In this document: piece after piece, positions 45,088-55,256 of the stretch
How the letters are laid out: each line of letters begins with the position of its first letter
Position numbering within the stretch: position 1 is the first letter of the stretch
Assembly (NCBI GenBank): GCA_028688905.1
Contig: JAQTXH010000001.1
Coordinates: forward strand, 668,156-732,155
Length of the DNA stretch: 64,000 nt
Direction: 5' to 3'
From: Acidiphilium sp.
GTDB lineage: Bacteria > Pseudomonadota > Alphaproteobacteria > Acetobacterales > Acetobacteraceae
Notes under the pieces: model-generated
What the model saw: the letters and a program-made list of their open reading frames with translations, nothing else
Told to the model about the DNA's origin: nothing
The model's database searches: none
Made by a program: the position numbers and the translations under genes

Positions 45088-47913
45088 ATGAATACCCTGA
45101 AACAACTCGCGCAGGCCGGCCAGGCCCCCTGGCTCGATTTCGTCCAGCGCAGCCTCATTACCGGCGGCGATCTCGGCCACCTGATCGAGCGCGATGGTCT
45201 GAAGGGTGTCACCTCCAATCCGTCAATTTTCGAGAAGGCGATTGCCCACGCTCCGGAATACGGCAAGGGGTTCGAGGCGTTCGTGAAGAGCGCCGATCAC
45301 GAACCAATGGCGATTTACGAGCACCTCGCGATCGACGACATCAAGGCCGCCGCCGATGTTCTGCTGCCGGTATTCAACGAAACCCATGGCCGTGACGGTT
45401 ACATCAGCCTCGAAGTATCGCCCTACGCCGCCAACGATACCGACGTGACGATTGCCGAAGCACGGCGACTGTGGAAAGCGGTGAACAAGCCCAATCTGAT
45501 GGTCAAGGTGCCCGCCACGCCAGCGGGACTTCCCGCCATCGAAACCTTGATCGGCGACGGGTTGTCGATCAACGTGACGCTGTTGTTCGCCGTCCCGGTC
45601 TATGAGGACGTGGCCCGTGCCTATATCGCGGGGCTGGAAAAGCTTGAAGCCAACGGCGGCGATGTTTCCAAGGTAGGCAGCGTCGCCAGTTTTTTTGTCA
45701 GCCGGATCGACAATGTTATCGACAAGCAGCTTCAGGCGAAAATCGATGCCGGCGCGGCGGATCTTAAACCGCTGCTCGGCAAAACCGCCATTGCAAACGC
45801 CAAAGTAGCTTATGCAAGCTACAAAAAATTGTTCTCCGGTGCCGCGTGGGATGCTTTGGCGGCCAAAGGTGCCCACACCCAGCGCCTGCTCTGGGCTTCG
45901 ACCAGCGTCAAAAACCCAAACTATCCGGACACACTCTATGTGGAACAACTGATCGGGCGCGATACAGTCAACACCATGCCGCCCACGACGATGGATGCGT
46001 TCCGCGACCACGGCAAGGTGGTGATGGATGCGGTTGAACACGATCTGGCTGGCGGCCACGCCGTTCTGAAAGGACTTGAGAAAGCCGGGATATCTTTGGA
46101 GACAGTGACGGCCGACCTGGTTGTCGACGGGGTGAGGCAGTTTGCCGACGCCTTCGATAAACTACTTGGTACCGTCGCGAAAAAACGCCTGACGATGGTG
46201 CCGGTCAACACCGCAACCTTCCACACCGAGAATGCCATTACGGCAGCGTGCGATGCCGAGCGCAAAGCCTGGCTCGAAAACGGCACGATCCGGAAACTTT
46301 GGGCAGGCGACAAATCGGTTTGGACCCATGCCGATGAAGACAAATGGCTTGGCTGGCTCGAAATCGTTGCCCACGAGCATCATTCAGTCGGCACTCTCAT
46401 CCGCTATGCCGATGCAATTAAATCCGGTGGGTTCACCCATATCGCACTGCTCGGCATGGGTGGATCAAGTCTCGGCCCCGAGGTGCTGGCCACGAGTTTT
46501 GGTCCCCAGAGAGGTTGGCCGCAGTTTCACATGCTCGACTCCACCGACCCGGCACAGATCAAAACCCTGGAGTCCAAACTCGACCTTGCCAAAACGATGT
46601 TTATCGTCTCCTCGAAATCCGGCAGTACGCTGGAACCCAATATTTTTCTCGCGTATTTCAAATCCCGCATGATCGCGACGGTGGGGGCTACGGATTGGGC
46701 CAAGCACTTCACCGCCGTCACCGACCCCGGTTCAGCGCTGGAATCGCGCGCCCGGCATGACAACTTCGCCCACCTGTTTCACGGCCTGAAGTCTATCGGC
46801 GGCCGCTACTCGGTTCTCTCGAAATTCGGCATGGTTCCTGCGGCGGCGATGGGGATTGGCGTCGAGACATTCCTCGCTGATACGGCGCATATGGTGAACA
46901 GTTGCAGGGCAAGCGTGCCGGTTGGCCAGAACCCCGGCGCGGAACTCGGAATATTGCTCGGAATTGCCGCAAAACAATTCAAACGCGACAAGGTGACAAT
47001 CGTTGCTTCGCCCAAGCTTGCGGACCTAGGGGCCTGGTTGGAGCAACTCATCGCCGAATCGACCGGCAAGCAAGGCCATGGACTGATCCCGATCGACGGT
47101 GAAGCGCTTGGCGATGTCGGAGTTTACGGCAACGACCGCGTTTTTGCCTATCTCGTTCTCGATGGAGATGAACAAAAATCCCAAACCGGCCACATCGAAG
47201 CGCTCGCCATGAATGGCCATCCGGTCGTTCGCATCGCGGTCGCCGATATCGGCAAAATCGGGCAGGAATTCTTCCGCTGGGAGATGGCAACGGCGGTCGC
47301 GGGCGCAATCCTCGGGATCAACCCCTTCGACCAGCCGGATGTCGAGGCCAGCAAGATCAAAACCAAAGCCCTGACCGATGCATATGAAAAGGGCGGCCGC
47401 GTGCCCCATGATGCGCCGCTCTTTCAGCAGAATGGCAGCGCCCTCTATGCCGATCCGCAAAATGCCGAAGCCCTCGGGCATCACAACACCCTTTTGTCGT
47501 ATCTCAAGCGACATTTCGATCGCGCACACGCTGGCGACTACATCGCTCTGCTCGCCTATATCGAACGCAATCAGGCGCATATGGATGCGCTTGAAGCCAT
47601 TCGGACCCGACTGCGCGATGCCCGGAACGTTGCGACCTGTTTGGGATTTGGCCCTCGCTTCCTGCATTCCACCGGCCAGGCATACAAGGGCGGCCCCAAC
47701 AGCGGTGTATTTCTTCAACTGACGGCAGACGATGAGCACGACATGGCGGTACCGGACCATTCATACAGCTTTGGCCAGGTCAAAGCGGCGCAGGCCGAAG
47801 GTGATCTGAGCGTTCTGGTCGAGCGCGGACGCCGGGTCATTCGTCTTCACATGAAGGATGTTGCGGGCGGTCTCAAGGAACTTTCGGAAGCGATCGACCA
47901 CGTCTTTCACTAA
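45088..47913 (+). CDS. tal-pgi: bifunctional transaldolase/glucose-6-phosphate isomerase
   Basis: A 941-residue fusion. The transaldolase half (1 to about 370) has [29 protein letters not shown], the Schiff-base Lys in [12 protein letters not shown] and [12 protein letters not shown]. The isomerase half (about 395-941) has [27 protein letters not shown] and [19 protein letters not shown]. The AAGGAGAT before the ATG at 45088 sets the start, against one 42 bases earlier. Tal-Pgi fusions occur in acetic acid bacteria and relatives. It opens the pentose-phosphate operon tal-pgi, gnd, zwf, HAD, pgl, rpiA-gntK. Confidence 0.96.
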   Translation: MNTLKQLAQAGQAPWLDFVQRSLITGGDLGHLIERDGLKGVTSNPSIFEKAIAHAPEYGKGFEAFVKSADHEPMAIYEHLAIDDIKAAADVLLPVFNETHGRDGYISLEVSPYAANDTDVTIAEARRLWKAVNKPNLMVKVPATPAGLPAIETLIGDGLSINVTLLFAVPVYEDVARAYIAGLEKLEANGGDVSKVGSVASFFVSRIDNVIDKQLQAKIDAGAADLKPLLGKTAIANAKVAYASYKKLFSGAAWDALAAKGAHTQRLLWASTSVKNPNYPDTLYVEQLIGRDTVNTMPPTTMDAFRDHGKVVMDAVEHDLAGGHAVLKGLEKAGISLETVTADLVVDGVRQFADAFDKLLGTVAKKRLTMVPVNTATFHTENAITAACDAERKAWLENGTIRKLWAGDKSVWTHADEDKWLGWLEIVAHEHHSVGTLIRYADAIKSGGFTHIALLGMGGSSLGPEVLATSFGPQRGWPQFHMLDSTDPAQIKTLESKLDLAKTMFIVSSKSGSTLEPNIFLAYFKSRMIATVGATDWAKHFTAVTDPGSALESRARHDNFAHLFHGLKSIGGRYSVLSKFGMVPAAAMGIGVETFLADTAHMVNSCRASVPVGQNPGAELGILLGIAAKQFKRDKVTIVASPKLADLGAWLEQLIAESTGKQGHGLIPIDGEALGDVGVYGNDRVFAYLVLDGDEQKSQTGHIEALAMNGHPVVRIAVADIGKIGQEFFRWEMATAVAGAILGINPFDQPDVEASKIKTKALTDAYEKGGRVPHDAPLFQQNGSALYADPQNAEALGHHNTLLSYLKRHFDRAHAGDYIALLAYIERNQAHMDALEAIRTRLRDARNVATCLGFGPRFLHSTGQAYKGGPNSGVFLQLTADDEHDMAVPDHSYSFGQVKAAQAEGDLSVLVERGRRVIRLHMKDVAGGLKELSEAIDHVFH

Positions 47914-47936
47914 CAGAAACGGAGCGGAACTCACTC

Positions 47937-48935
47937 ATGAAAATTGGAATCATCGGCCTTGGCCGAATGGGCGCGAACATTGCCCGCCGCCTGATGCGCG
48001 ACAAGCACACGTGTGTGGTGTTCGACAAGTCGAGCGACGCGATACAATTGCTTGAGACGGAGGGGGCCATTGGTGCGGTCGATTTGCCGGCCATGGTCAA
48101 GGCTCTGCAACCCCCCCGCATTTTGTGGGTCATGCTGCCATCGGGTAAAATTACCGAGGATACAATTGAGCAAATTGCCGGTGCGTTGGAAAAGGATGAC
48201 ATCATCATCGACGGCGGTAATACATTCTACAAAGACGACATCCGTCGTGCGGGCGCATTGAAAGCCAAAGGGATCAACTACGTCGATGTTGGAACTTCTG
48301 GCGGCGTATGGGGTATCGATCGTGGTTATTGCATGATGATTGGCGGCAGTGCTGAAATCGTCGCGTATCTCGATCCGATTTTCAAGACATTGGCACCCGG
48401 TATTGGCACGATCGACCGCACCCCCGATCGTGACGGCCATGATCGACGTGCGGAACTCGGCTATATTCACGCTGGACCCTGTGGTGCCGGGCATTTTGTA
48501 AAAATGGTCCATAACGGCATCGAATATGGTTTGATGCAGGCCTACGCTGAAGGGTTCGATGTTCTTCGCAACAAGGCATCCAGCGAACTGCCCGAGGCCG
48601 AGCGGTTCGATTTGAACCTGGCCGACATTTCCGAGGTCTGGCGTCGTGGCAGCGTCGTATCCTCATGGTTGCTCGATCTGACGGCCGCGGCCTTGGCTAA
48701 AGACGAGCAGCTCGCTGGCTTCACTGGATTCGTCGAGGATTCAGGAGAGGGCCGGTGGACAATTGAGGCGGCTATCGAAGAAGCGGTGCCGGTAGAAGTA
48801 TTGACCGCGTCGCTGTTTGCCCGATTCCGCTCGCGCCGCGACCATACCTTCGGTGAGAAAATGCTTTCCGCAATGCGGCAAGGATTTGGTGGGCATCTGG
48901 AGCAGGGCCACATACCAGTCAAGAAGGACAACTGA
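47937..48935 (+). CDS. gnd: 6-phosphogluconate dehydrogenase (short, YqeC type)
   Basis: Oxidatively decarboxylates 6-phosphogluconate to ribulose-5-phosphate. The 332 residues make it the short GndA/YqeC form rather than the 470-residue one. Seen: N-terminal dinucleotide motif [42 protein letters not shown] (substrate loop), [19 protein letters not shown] (catalytic Lys). It begins 23 bases after tal-pgi with GGAGCGG upstream. The short form is often NAD-preferring, not determinable here. Confidence 0.96.
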   Translation: MKIGIIGLGRMGANIARRLMRDKHTCVVFDKSSDAIQLLETEGAIGAVDLPAMVKALQPPRILWVMLPSGKITEDTIEQIAGALEKDDIIIDGGNTFYKDDIRRAGALKAKGINYVDVGTSGGVWGIDRGYCMMIGGSAEIVAYLDPIFKTLAPGIGTIDRTPDRDGHDRRAELGYIHAGPCGAGHFVKMVHNGIEYGLMQAYAEGFDVLRNKASSELPEAERFDLNLADISEVWRRGSVVSSWLLDLTAAALAKDEQLAGFTGFVEDSGEGRWTIEAAIEEAVPVEVLTASLFARFRSRRDHTFGEKMLSAMRQGFGGHLEQGHIPVKKDN

Positions 48936-48937
48936 TC

Positions 48938-50545
48938 ATGACGGAACTGGCCAACCACCCGTTACGGGATGATCACGCAGGCACCAGCGAACCAGCATCC
49001 GCCAAGCCCCCTGGTCCGTGCAGCATCATCATATTCGGTGCCGGCGGCGACCTGACCAAGCGACTGCTGATACCAGCTCTTTTCAATCTTGCCCAAACTG
49101 GCCTCACCCCGGAAAAATTCGTGGTCATCGGTGCCGATATCGCAAAGCGGAGTACGGACGACTGGACAGGATCGCTGCACAAAATCCTTGAAAGCTTTAT
49201 CGGCGATCCGAATGCGGAAGATCAGATCAGCACGATCAGTGAACCAAGTTGGTCTAAACTTATCGCTCACATGTCTTACGTGCAGGGTGACTTCACCGAT
49301 GCGGCATTTTATCAGTCCTTGAAAATCGAAATTGAGTCGCTTGAGGCAAAGCATGGCACCGGCGGCAATCGTGTGTTCTACCTCGCGGTCGCCGATCGTT
49401 TTTTTGGTACGATCATTGAACATCTTGGTGCGGCCGGGCTGGTTGAGCACAAGGATGACGCCAACGCACCGTGGCGCCGGGTGGTGATTGAAAAGCCGTT
49501 CGGCCATAGTTTTGAGTCGGCACGGGCGTTGAATGCGCAAATCCTCAAAGTCCTTAAAGAGCAGCAAATCTACCGCATCGATCATTTTCTGGGCAAGGAA
49601 ACTGTACAGAACATTATAGCGCTGCGTTTTGGCAATGGCATGTTCGAACCGATCTGGAACCGCGACCGGATCGACCATGTTCAAATTACGGTCGCGGAGA
49701 CTGTCGGGGTTGAAGGGCGCGGCAAGTTCTACGAGCAGACTGGCGCATTGCGTGACATGGTGCCCAATCATGTTTTCCAGTTATTGGCCATGGTGGCAAT
49801 GGAACCTCCTGTGGGCTTCAATCCTGAAGCCATTCGCAGCAAGAAGTTCGATCTGTTTGCAGCGATCGAGACCCTGACCGAAGCCGACGCGGTGCGCGGG
49901 CAATATGGCACCGGAACAGTGGCAGACAAGCCGGTGATCGCCTATCGCGATGAGCCGGACGTCGCCAAAGACTCGGCAACCGAAACCTATGTCGCCATGC
50001 GGCTGAAGATCAATAACTGGCGTTGGGCGGGGGTACCGTTTTACATCCGCACCGGGAAACACATGTCGTGCCGGATGACCGAGATTGCCATACAGTTCAA
50101 AAAGGCACCGTTGGCGGCATTTCAGGACACCTCACTCGAGACCTTGCCGCCAAACTGGCTGGTTCTTCGAATTCAGCCCGATGAGGGCATTGCCTTGCAG
50201 TTTGAAGTAAAGCATCCGGGCCAAACCATGCGGCTTGCGCCGGCGAATTTAGAATTCTGGTACCGCGACTGGTTTAAGCCCGAACCGAACGTGGGCTATG
50301 AAACCTTACTCTACGACTGCATGATCGGCGATCAGACCCTGTTTCAACGGGCGGATATGGTCGAGGAAACCTGGCGCGTGGTTCAGGATGTTATCGACGC
50401 CTGGGCATCGACCAAGCCGATCGAGTTCCCAAATTACGAAAGCGGTGGCGCGGGGCCGGCGGCGTCGGATCGGTTGTTGTCGGACGATGACAAATCGCGT
50501 CATTGGCGCGATGTTGCTATTCCGAAAAAGGACCCTCGGGCATGA
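48938..50545 (+). CDS. zwf: glucose-6-phosphate 1-dehydrogenase
   Basis: First committed enzyme of the oxidative pentose-phosphate and Entner-Doudoroff routes. The 535 residues are a little longer than the usual 490, through a Pro/Ala-rich N-terminal lead. Motifs: IIFGAGGDLTKRLLIPAL (GAGGDL replaces the usual GASGDL), EKPFGHSFESA, RIDHFLGKETVQNI (active His and Lys), then GVEGRGKFYEQTGALRDMVPNH. Starts two bases after gnd; its stop overlaps the next start (ATGA). Confidence 0.97.
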   Translation: MTELANHPLRDDHAGTSEPASAKPPGPCSIIIFGAGGDLTKRLLIPALFNLAQTGLTPEKFVVIGADIAKRSTDDWTGSLHKILESFIGDPNAEDQISTISEPSWSKLIAHMSYVQGDFTDAAFYQSLKIEIESLEAKHGTGGNRVFYLAVADRFFGTIIEHLGAAGLVEHKDDANAPWRRVVIEKPFGHSFESARALNAQILKVLKEQQIYRIDHFLGKETVQNIIALRFGNGMFEPIWNRDRIDHVQITVAETVGVEGRGKFYEQTGALRDMVPNHVFQLLAMVAMEPPVGFNPEAIRSKKFDLFAAIETLTEADAVRGQYGTGTVADKPVIAYRDEPDVAKDSATETYVAMRLKINNWRWAGVPFYIRTGKHMSCRMTEIAIQFKKAPLAAFQDTSLETLPPNWLVLRIQPDEGIALQFEVKHPGQTMRLAPANLEFWYRDWFKPEPNVGYETLLYDCMIGDQTLFQRADMVEETWRVVQDVIDAWASTKPIEFPNYESGGAGPAASDRLLSDDDKSRHWRDVAIPKKDPRA

Positions 50546-51363
50546 CCCGTCGCGTTCAACTCGTGCTCGCCGATGTCGACGGCACATTGGTGACAAACGA
50601 GAAAGTTCTCACGGATGCCGCCAAGCGTGCCGTCGCCGATCTGCATCGGGCGGGCATCAAATTCGCCATTACCAGCGGAAGGCCACCACGAGGAATGTCG
50701 ATGGTAAGTCAGCCCCTTGGGATCGAAACGCCGATTGCCGGCTTTAACGGTGGTGTCCTGTTAGCGCCGGACATGCAGACAGTCATCGATTCTTACGATC
50801 TGCCCGAGACCGTCATTCAGCGCGCGATTGATTTGCTGTCCGATCACGGTCTCGATGCCTGGGTCTATACCAAAACGTGCTGGCTGGTTCGTGACAAATC
50901 GGCACCGCACGTCGATCGCGAGGCACAGACCGTACAATTTGACCCAGAGTGCGTCGCCGCATTCTCGGCTGACGATTTGAAGTCGGTCGTCAAGATTGTC
51001 GGTATTTCCGATGATCAAACAAAAATGAAACAGGCCCTGGCCGCCGCATTATCCGAGTTCGGCACCAACGTGACGGCGGCGTGCTCGCAACCGTATTATC
51101 TCGACATTACCAATGCCCATGCCAACAAGGGGGCTGTGGTCGACAAGCTGTCGCAGATCCTCAAGATCGCACCCGATCGGATCCTGACGATTGGCGATAT
51201 GCCAAATGACGTCACAATGTTCCGGCGCAGCGGCATTTCGATCGCGATGGGCAACGCTGATGACGCCGTGAAGTCGCGCGCGACCTTCACGACCGACAGC
51301 AATGAAAACGAAGGATTTGCCAAGGCAATGGATCGTTATGTTCTCGACGGGGCAGAAACATGA
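50542..51363 (+). CDS. Cof-type HAD phosphatase
   Basis: A 273-residue HAD hydrolase of subclass IIB. LVLADVDGTLVTNEK carries the nucleophile Asp; FAITSGRPPRG and a C2-type cap follow; IGDMPNDVTMFRRSGISIAMGNA is the metal-binding end. It overlaps zwf by ATGA and pgl by ATGA, so it is an integral operon gene. Likely a sugar-phosphate or pathway-intermediate phosphatase, perhaps damage control of sugar phosphates; the substrate is unknown. Confidence 0.9.
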   Translation: MTRRVQLVLADVDGTLVTNEKVLTDAAKRAVADLHRAGIKFAITSGRPPRGMSMVSQPLGIETPIAGFNGGVLLAPDMQTVIDSYDLPETVIQRAIDLLSDHGLDAWVYTKTCWLVRDKSAPHVDREAQTVQFDPECVAAFSADDLKSVVKIVGISDDQTKMKQALAAALSEFGTNVTAACSQPYYLDITNAHANKGAVVDKLSQILKIAPDRILTIGDMPNDVTMFRRSGISIAMGNADDAVKSRATFTTDSNENEGFAKAMDRYVLDGAET

Positions 51364-52100
51364 AGCCCGCGATCGGCGAACTTATGATCGTTGAGGACGC
51401 TACCGCTTTCGCGGAAGCAGGGGCGAAACTGTTTGCCGATGCGGCGGCGAGTGTCACAGGACGTTTTACGGCAGGGCTGGCCGGGGGATCGACCCCCAGG
51501 ACGCTTTATCAGCGACTCGGCGCGCCACCCTATCTGACGCAATTATGCTGGGCGACAATGGATTTTGTGTTGGGCGATGAGCGTTTCGTCGCACCGGATG
51601 ACAGTGACAGCAATGTTCACATGATTAGGGAAGCATTGTTCGATAAACTTGAAAGCAATACAACACGGTTGCACGCAGTGCCGTTTGAAGGGCTCACCGT
51701 GGTGCAGGCGGCGATCGCTTATGAGCGAACACTGCATACGCTGTACGGTTCAAAGGTGTTGGTGCCGGAACGCCCATTTTTTGACATCTGTTTTCTCGGT
51801 ATGGGCGATGACGGCCACACTGCGTCGCTTTTGCCAGGCCAATCAAAACTGCTCGATGAGCGGCGGCGATGGGTTATGCCGGTGACGGAAGGCCGCCCAG
51901 AAGCGCGCGTGACTCTCACCTATCCGGTGCTGGAGAGTTCGAAGCTGGTGGTGTTTGTGGTTTTGGGGGGCGGCAAGCGAGCGATGCTGGACCGAATTTT
52001 AAGCGGTGTTGAAACCGAAGCGCCGGCCGCGCGCCTGCGTCCACGGGGACGCCTGCTCTGGCTGGCCGATGCCGCCGCTGCCGGTCGCTGGGCACAATAG
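51360..52100 (+). CDS. pgl: 6-phosphogluconolactonase
   Basis: Hydrolyses 6-phosphogluconolactone from Zwf. The 246 residues are of the DevB/NagB-like type: FTAGLAGGSTPRTLYQRL (phosphate loop), DFVLGDERFVAPDDSDSN and FLGMGDDGHTASLLPGQ. ATG in an ATGA overlap with the HAD gene. The next gene follows after 14 bases. Confidence 0.95.
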   Translation: MKPAIGELMIVEDATAFAEAGAKLFADAAASVTGRFTAGLAGGSTPRTLYQRLGAPPYLTQLCWATMDFVLGDERFVAPDDSDSNVHMIREALFDKLESNTTRLHAVPFEGLTVVQAAIAYERTLHTLYGSKVLVPERPFFDICFLGMGDDGHTASLLPGQSKLLDERRRWVMPVTEGRPEARVTLTYPVLESSKLVVFVVLGGGKRAMLDRILSGVETEAPAARLRPRGRLLWLADAAAAGRWAQ

Positions 52101-52114
52101 CGGGCTTTGCAAAA

Positions 52115-53377
52115 ATGACTCCCCGCGACGAACAAAAGCACGAAGCGGCGCGCGAGGCCGCAAAATTGGTCGAAAATGGCATGTTTGTCGGTCTCGGAAC
52201 GGGGTCAACGACCGCCCATTTTATTGATGCTCTTTCAGAGCGAATGAGGTTGGAAACGCTTAAAATTACCTGCGCGGCGACGTCGGTTGCCACCGAACGA
52301 CGCGCGGCGGAACTTGGTATCAAGGTTATGCCGCTCGACACTGTGGTCGATCTCGCGGTGGACGGTGCCGACGAAATCGAATTTGGAACCCTTCATCTGA
52401 TCAAAGGTTTAGGCGGTGCGTTGCTGCGAGAAAAGCAGATCGCCGATTCATCGCGGAGCTTCGTCGTGATCGCCGACGAAAGCAAACTCGTTGACCACCT
52501 CGGTGAGCATTCGAAGCTTCCGGTGGAAATTGTCGAATTTGCCTGCGCCCGCACTGTGGCGCGGATTGCGGAACTTGGCATTTCGCCGACAATTCGTTTG
52601 GCCGACGCTAACGATCCATATCGGACCGATAACGGTAATTTGATCGTGGATTGCCGGGTCGGACCCGACCTTGAAGCAATGGCGCTTGATCTGGCCCTGA
52701 AGACGATTGCCGGTGTCGTTGAGACCGGCTTGTTTACCACCGGATGCGCTGCGGCAATCGTCGGCTTCGCCGATGGCACCACCCGGCGTTTCGAGGGCGA
52801 TCACTTTGCCCGGATCGGTGTGGCCGCATCCATCGCAACCCTTCGCCAATTGTCCTTACCCCAGCCGCGCGAAAAACCGATTATCGCCGTCATGGGCGTT
52901 TCAGCGTCGGGGAAGTCGACGATCGGTGCAATGCTCGCCGCCTGCCTCAACGTTCCTTTTGTTGACGGCGACGATCTTCATCCGCAGCAAAATCGTGACA
53001 AAATGCATGCGGGGTACGCGCTTGACGATCACGACAGATTGCCATGGTTACATAGCATTGCAGGCACGTTGCGATCCTGGCGGATGGCCGGTTCAGGGGG
53101 CGTCATGGTCAGTTCGTTGCTGACACGGCGATATCGCGATCTGGTGCGTACGGGTTGCCCCGATCTTATTCTGGTCAATCTGGAAGGTGAACACGCTATA
53201 TTGGCCACGCGCATTGCCTCCCGTCATGGGCACTTCATGCCTCCGACATTACTCGACAGTCAGTTTGCCACATTGGAGCCACCCGGTCCTGACGAGACCG
53301 TGATTTCCGTGCGGGTTGATGCATCACCAATTGAGATCCTCAAGATAATCATGCGCAGCTTTTCCATTTTAGCATGA
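52115..53377 (+). CDS. rpiA-gntK: fused ribose-5-phosphate isomerase A and gluconokinase
   Basis: A 420-residue two-enzyme fusion. Residues 1 to about 240 are RpiA: FVGLGTGSTTAHFIDAL, AVDGADEIEF, KGLGGALLREKQIA and GLFTTGCAAAIVGFADG. After a short QPREKP linker, residues about 255-420 are a GntK-type gluconokinase: P-loop GVSASGKST (261-269), VDGDDLHPQQNRDKMHAGYALDDHDRLPWL and RIASRHGHFMPPTLLDSQFATLEPP. The usual CSALKRxYRD motif reads SSLLTRRYRD here (first Cys to Ser, ALK to LLT), so activity of the kinase half should be tested. Such a fusion would give Ru5P/R5P interconversion and 6-phosphogluconate supply from one protein. Confidence 0.92.
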   Translation: MTPRDEQKHEAAREAAKLVENGMFVGLGTGSTTAHFIDALSERMRLETLKITCAATSVATERRAAELGIKVMPLDTVVDLAVDGADEIEFGTLHLIKGLGGALLREKQIADSSRSFVVIADESKLVDHLGEHSKLPVEIVEFACARTVARIAELGISPTIRLADANDPYRTDNGNLIVDCRVGPDLEAMALDLALKTIAGVVETGLFTTGCAAAIVGFADGTTRRFEGDHFARIGVAASIATLRQLSLPQPREKPIIAVMGVSASGKSTIGAMLAACLNVPFVDGDDLHPQQNRDKMHAGYALDDHDRLPWLHSIAGTLRSWRMAGSGGVMVSSLLTRRYRDLVRTGCPDLILVNLEGEHAILATRIASRHGHFMPPTLLDSQFATLEPPGPDETVISVRVDASPIEILKIIMRSFSILA

Positions 53378-53421
53378 CCTTGAGTGTATCGTGTATATTT
53401 TAATTTTGAAGGAGGATCCGA

Positions 53422-55194
53422 ATGGCGTTACGGATCGAAGACTACGGCCTGATCGGCGACCGGCAAACGACTGCGCTGGTGGGCAAGGATGGTTCGATTG
53501 ATTTCCTCTGCCTGCCTCGCTTCGATTCGGACGCCTGTTTTGCGGCGTTGCTGGGCAACCGTGAAAATGGACGCTGGTTGATCGCCCCCGTTGCCACTGT
53601 GGCCGGCACCAATCGTTACTACCGCGACGACACCCTGGTGCTTGAGACGGAAATGACAACGGAATCCGGTTGCATCCGATTGACCGACTGCATGGTGCCG
53701 CACCCGCATGAGACGACAAGGCTGGTACGCCAGGTTACCGGGTTGTCGGGAACGGTCGATATGCGGCTTGACTTGGTGTTTCGCTTTGGATTCGGCAAGG
53801 ACGTACCCTGGGTGCGCCGCCTCCCGGATGACAAAGGGTTAGTGGCTATCGCCGGCCCCGATATGGTGGTGGTGTGGTCCGACGTGGTACTGGAGGGCCG
53901 GAATCAACATACCGAAGCCGCATTTACCGTAAGGGCGGGCGAAACCGTCACCTTCGCGCTTGAATGGATACAGTCATATCATCACATTCCGCGAAGCTTC
54001 GAAGTCGAGCATGGCATCGATATTGCCACCAGGGCATGGCAGAAATGGGCGCAACGAATTCCTGTCAAGGGTAAATGGGTCCACATCGTCAAGCGCTCAC
54101 TCATCACGCTGAAGGCGCTGACCCACTGGGAGACGGGTGGTATTGTTGCCGCCGCGACAACGTCATTACCAGAACAACTGGGCGGTGAGCGCAACTGGGA
54201 TTATCGCTATTGCTGGCTGCGCGATGCGAGCTTCACCCTCCAGGCGTTTCTAACGGCTGGTTACCATGAGGAAGCTTCGGCGTGGCGGCACTGGCTCGAT
54301 CGCGCGGTGGCCGGCAGTGCCGCCGACATTCAGATCATGTACGGTATCGCCGGCGAGCGGCGCTTGTCGGAGTGGGAGGTGGATTGGCTTGAGGGCTACG
54401 AGAATTCCAAGCCGGTCAGGGTAGGCAACGCCGCGGCGGCCCAGCGACAGCTGGATGTCTACGGTGAGCTGATGGATACATTGTATCAGGCACATAGAGG
54501 TGGCCTCAAACATGATGAAAACAGTTGGCAGGTTCGGTGCAATCTGCTCGAACAACTGGAGTCGATCTGGTCCGAACCTGATGATGGCATTTGGGAAGTC
54601 CGTGGCGGGCGTCAGCAATTCGTTCATTCCAAGGTGATGGCGTGGGTGGCCTTCGATCGTGCCATTCGCTCGGTCGAAGAGTTTGGCTACGAAGGTCCCA
54701 CCGCCCACTGGCGCACAATTCGCCAAGCAATCCACGACCAGGTCTGCGCGGAAGGTTTCGACGTGTCGATGAATAGTTTCGTGCAGGCATATGGCTCGAA
54801 ACGGCTCGACGCCAGCCTGCTGCTGCTCGTGGTCGTCGGCTTTCTGCCGCCCGAGGATCACCGCATTGTCGGCACGGTCGCGGCAATCGAGCAGCATCTA
54901 ATGCAGAGCGGCTTCGTTCGGCGCTACAATACGACCGCCGGTAACGACGGCCTGCATGGAACCGAGGGCGTATTTCTGGCGTGCAGTTTTTGGCTGGTCG
55001 ACAATTATACGCTCATGGGACGACTACAAGACGCGGAAACCCTGTTCGAGCAACTGATCAACATTCGTAACGATCTGGGTTTGTTTTCCGAGGAATACGA
55101 CACCGTCAACCAGCGTCAGGTCGGCAACTTTCCGCAAGCCTTCACCCATGTGGCGTTGGTCAATTCAGCGCTGCGCCTCAGCGCGGCACAATAA
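53422..55194 (+). CDS. GH15 glycoside hydrolase (glucoamylase/trehalase type)
   Basis: A 590-residue cytosolic GH15 enzyme: N-terminal beta-sandwich (IEDYGLIGDRQTTALVGKDGSIDFLCLPRFDSDACFA) and a six-hairpin toroid with the family signature ERNWDYRYCWLRDASFTL, then WEVRGGRQQFVHSKVMAWVAFDRA and GLFSEEYD. Bacterial GH15 proteins of this form include trehalases; glucoamylase is the alternative. GAAGGAGG precedes the ATG. It follows rpiA-gntK by 44 bases, and otsA/otsB also lie in this window, which favours trehalose as substrate. No signal peptide seen. Confidence 0.9.
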   Translation: MALRIEDYGLIGDRQTTALVGKDGSIDFLCLPRFDSDACFAALLGNRENGRWLIAPVATVAGTNRYYRDDTLVLETEMTTESGCIRLTDCMVPHPHETTRLVRQVTGLSGTVDMRLDLVFRFGFGKDVPWVRRLPDDKGLVAIAGPDMVVVWSDVVLEGRNQHTEAAFTVRAGETVTFALEWIQSYHHIPRSFEVEHGIDIATRAWQKWAQRIPVKGKWVHIVKRSLITLKALTHWETGGIVAAATTSLPEQLGGERNWDYRYCWLRDASFTLQAFLTAGYHEEASAWRHWLDRAVAGSAADIQIMYGIAGERRLSEWEVDWLEGYENSKPVRVGNAAAAQRQLDVYGELMDTLYQAHRGGLKHDENSWQVRCNLLEQLESIWSEPDDGIWEVRGGRQQFVHSKVMAWVAFDRAIRSVEEFGYEGPTAHWRTIRQAIHDQVCAEGFDVSMNSFVQAYGSKRLDASLLLLVVVGFLPPEDHRIVGTVAAIEQHLMQSGFVRRYNTTAGNDGLHGTEGVFLACSFWLVDNYTLMGRLQDAETLFEQLINIRNDLGLFSEEYDTVNQRQVGNFPQAFTHVALVNSALRLSAAQ

Positions 55195-55256
55195 CGCGTG
55201 ATGGCCGCAGCCTTCAATCACACGTAAAACAAAGGCCTAGGGTCTGTCCGGCGCTT

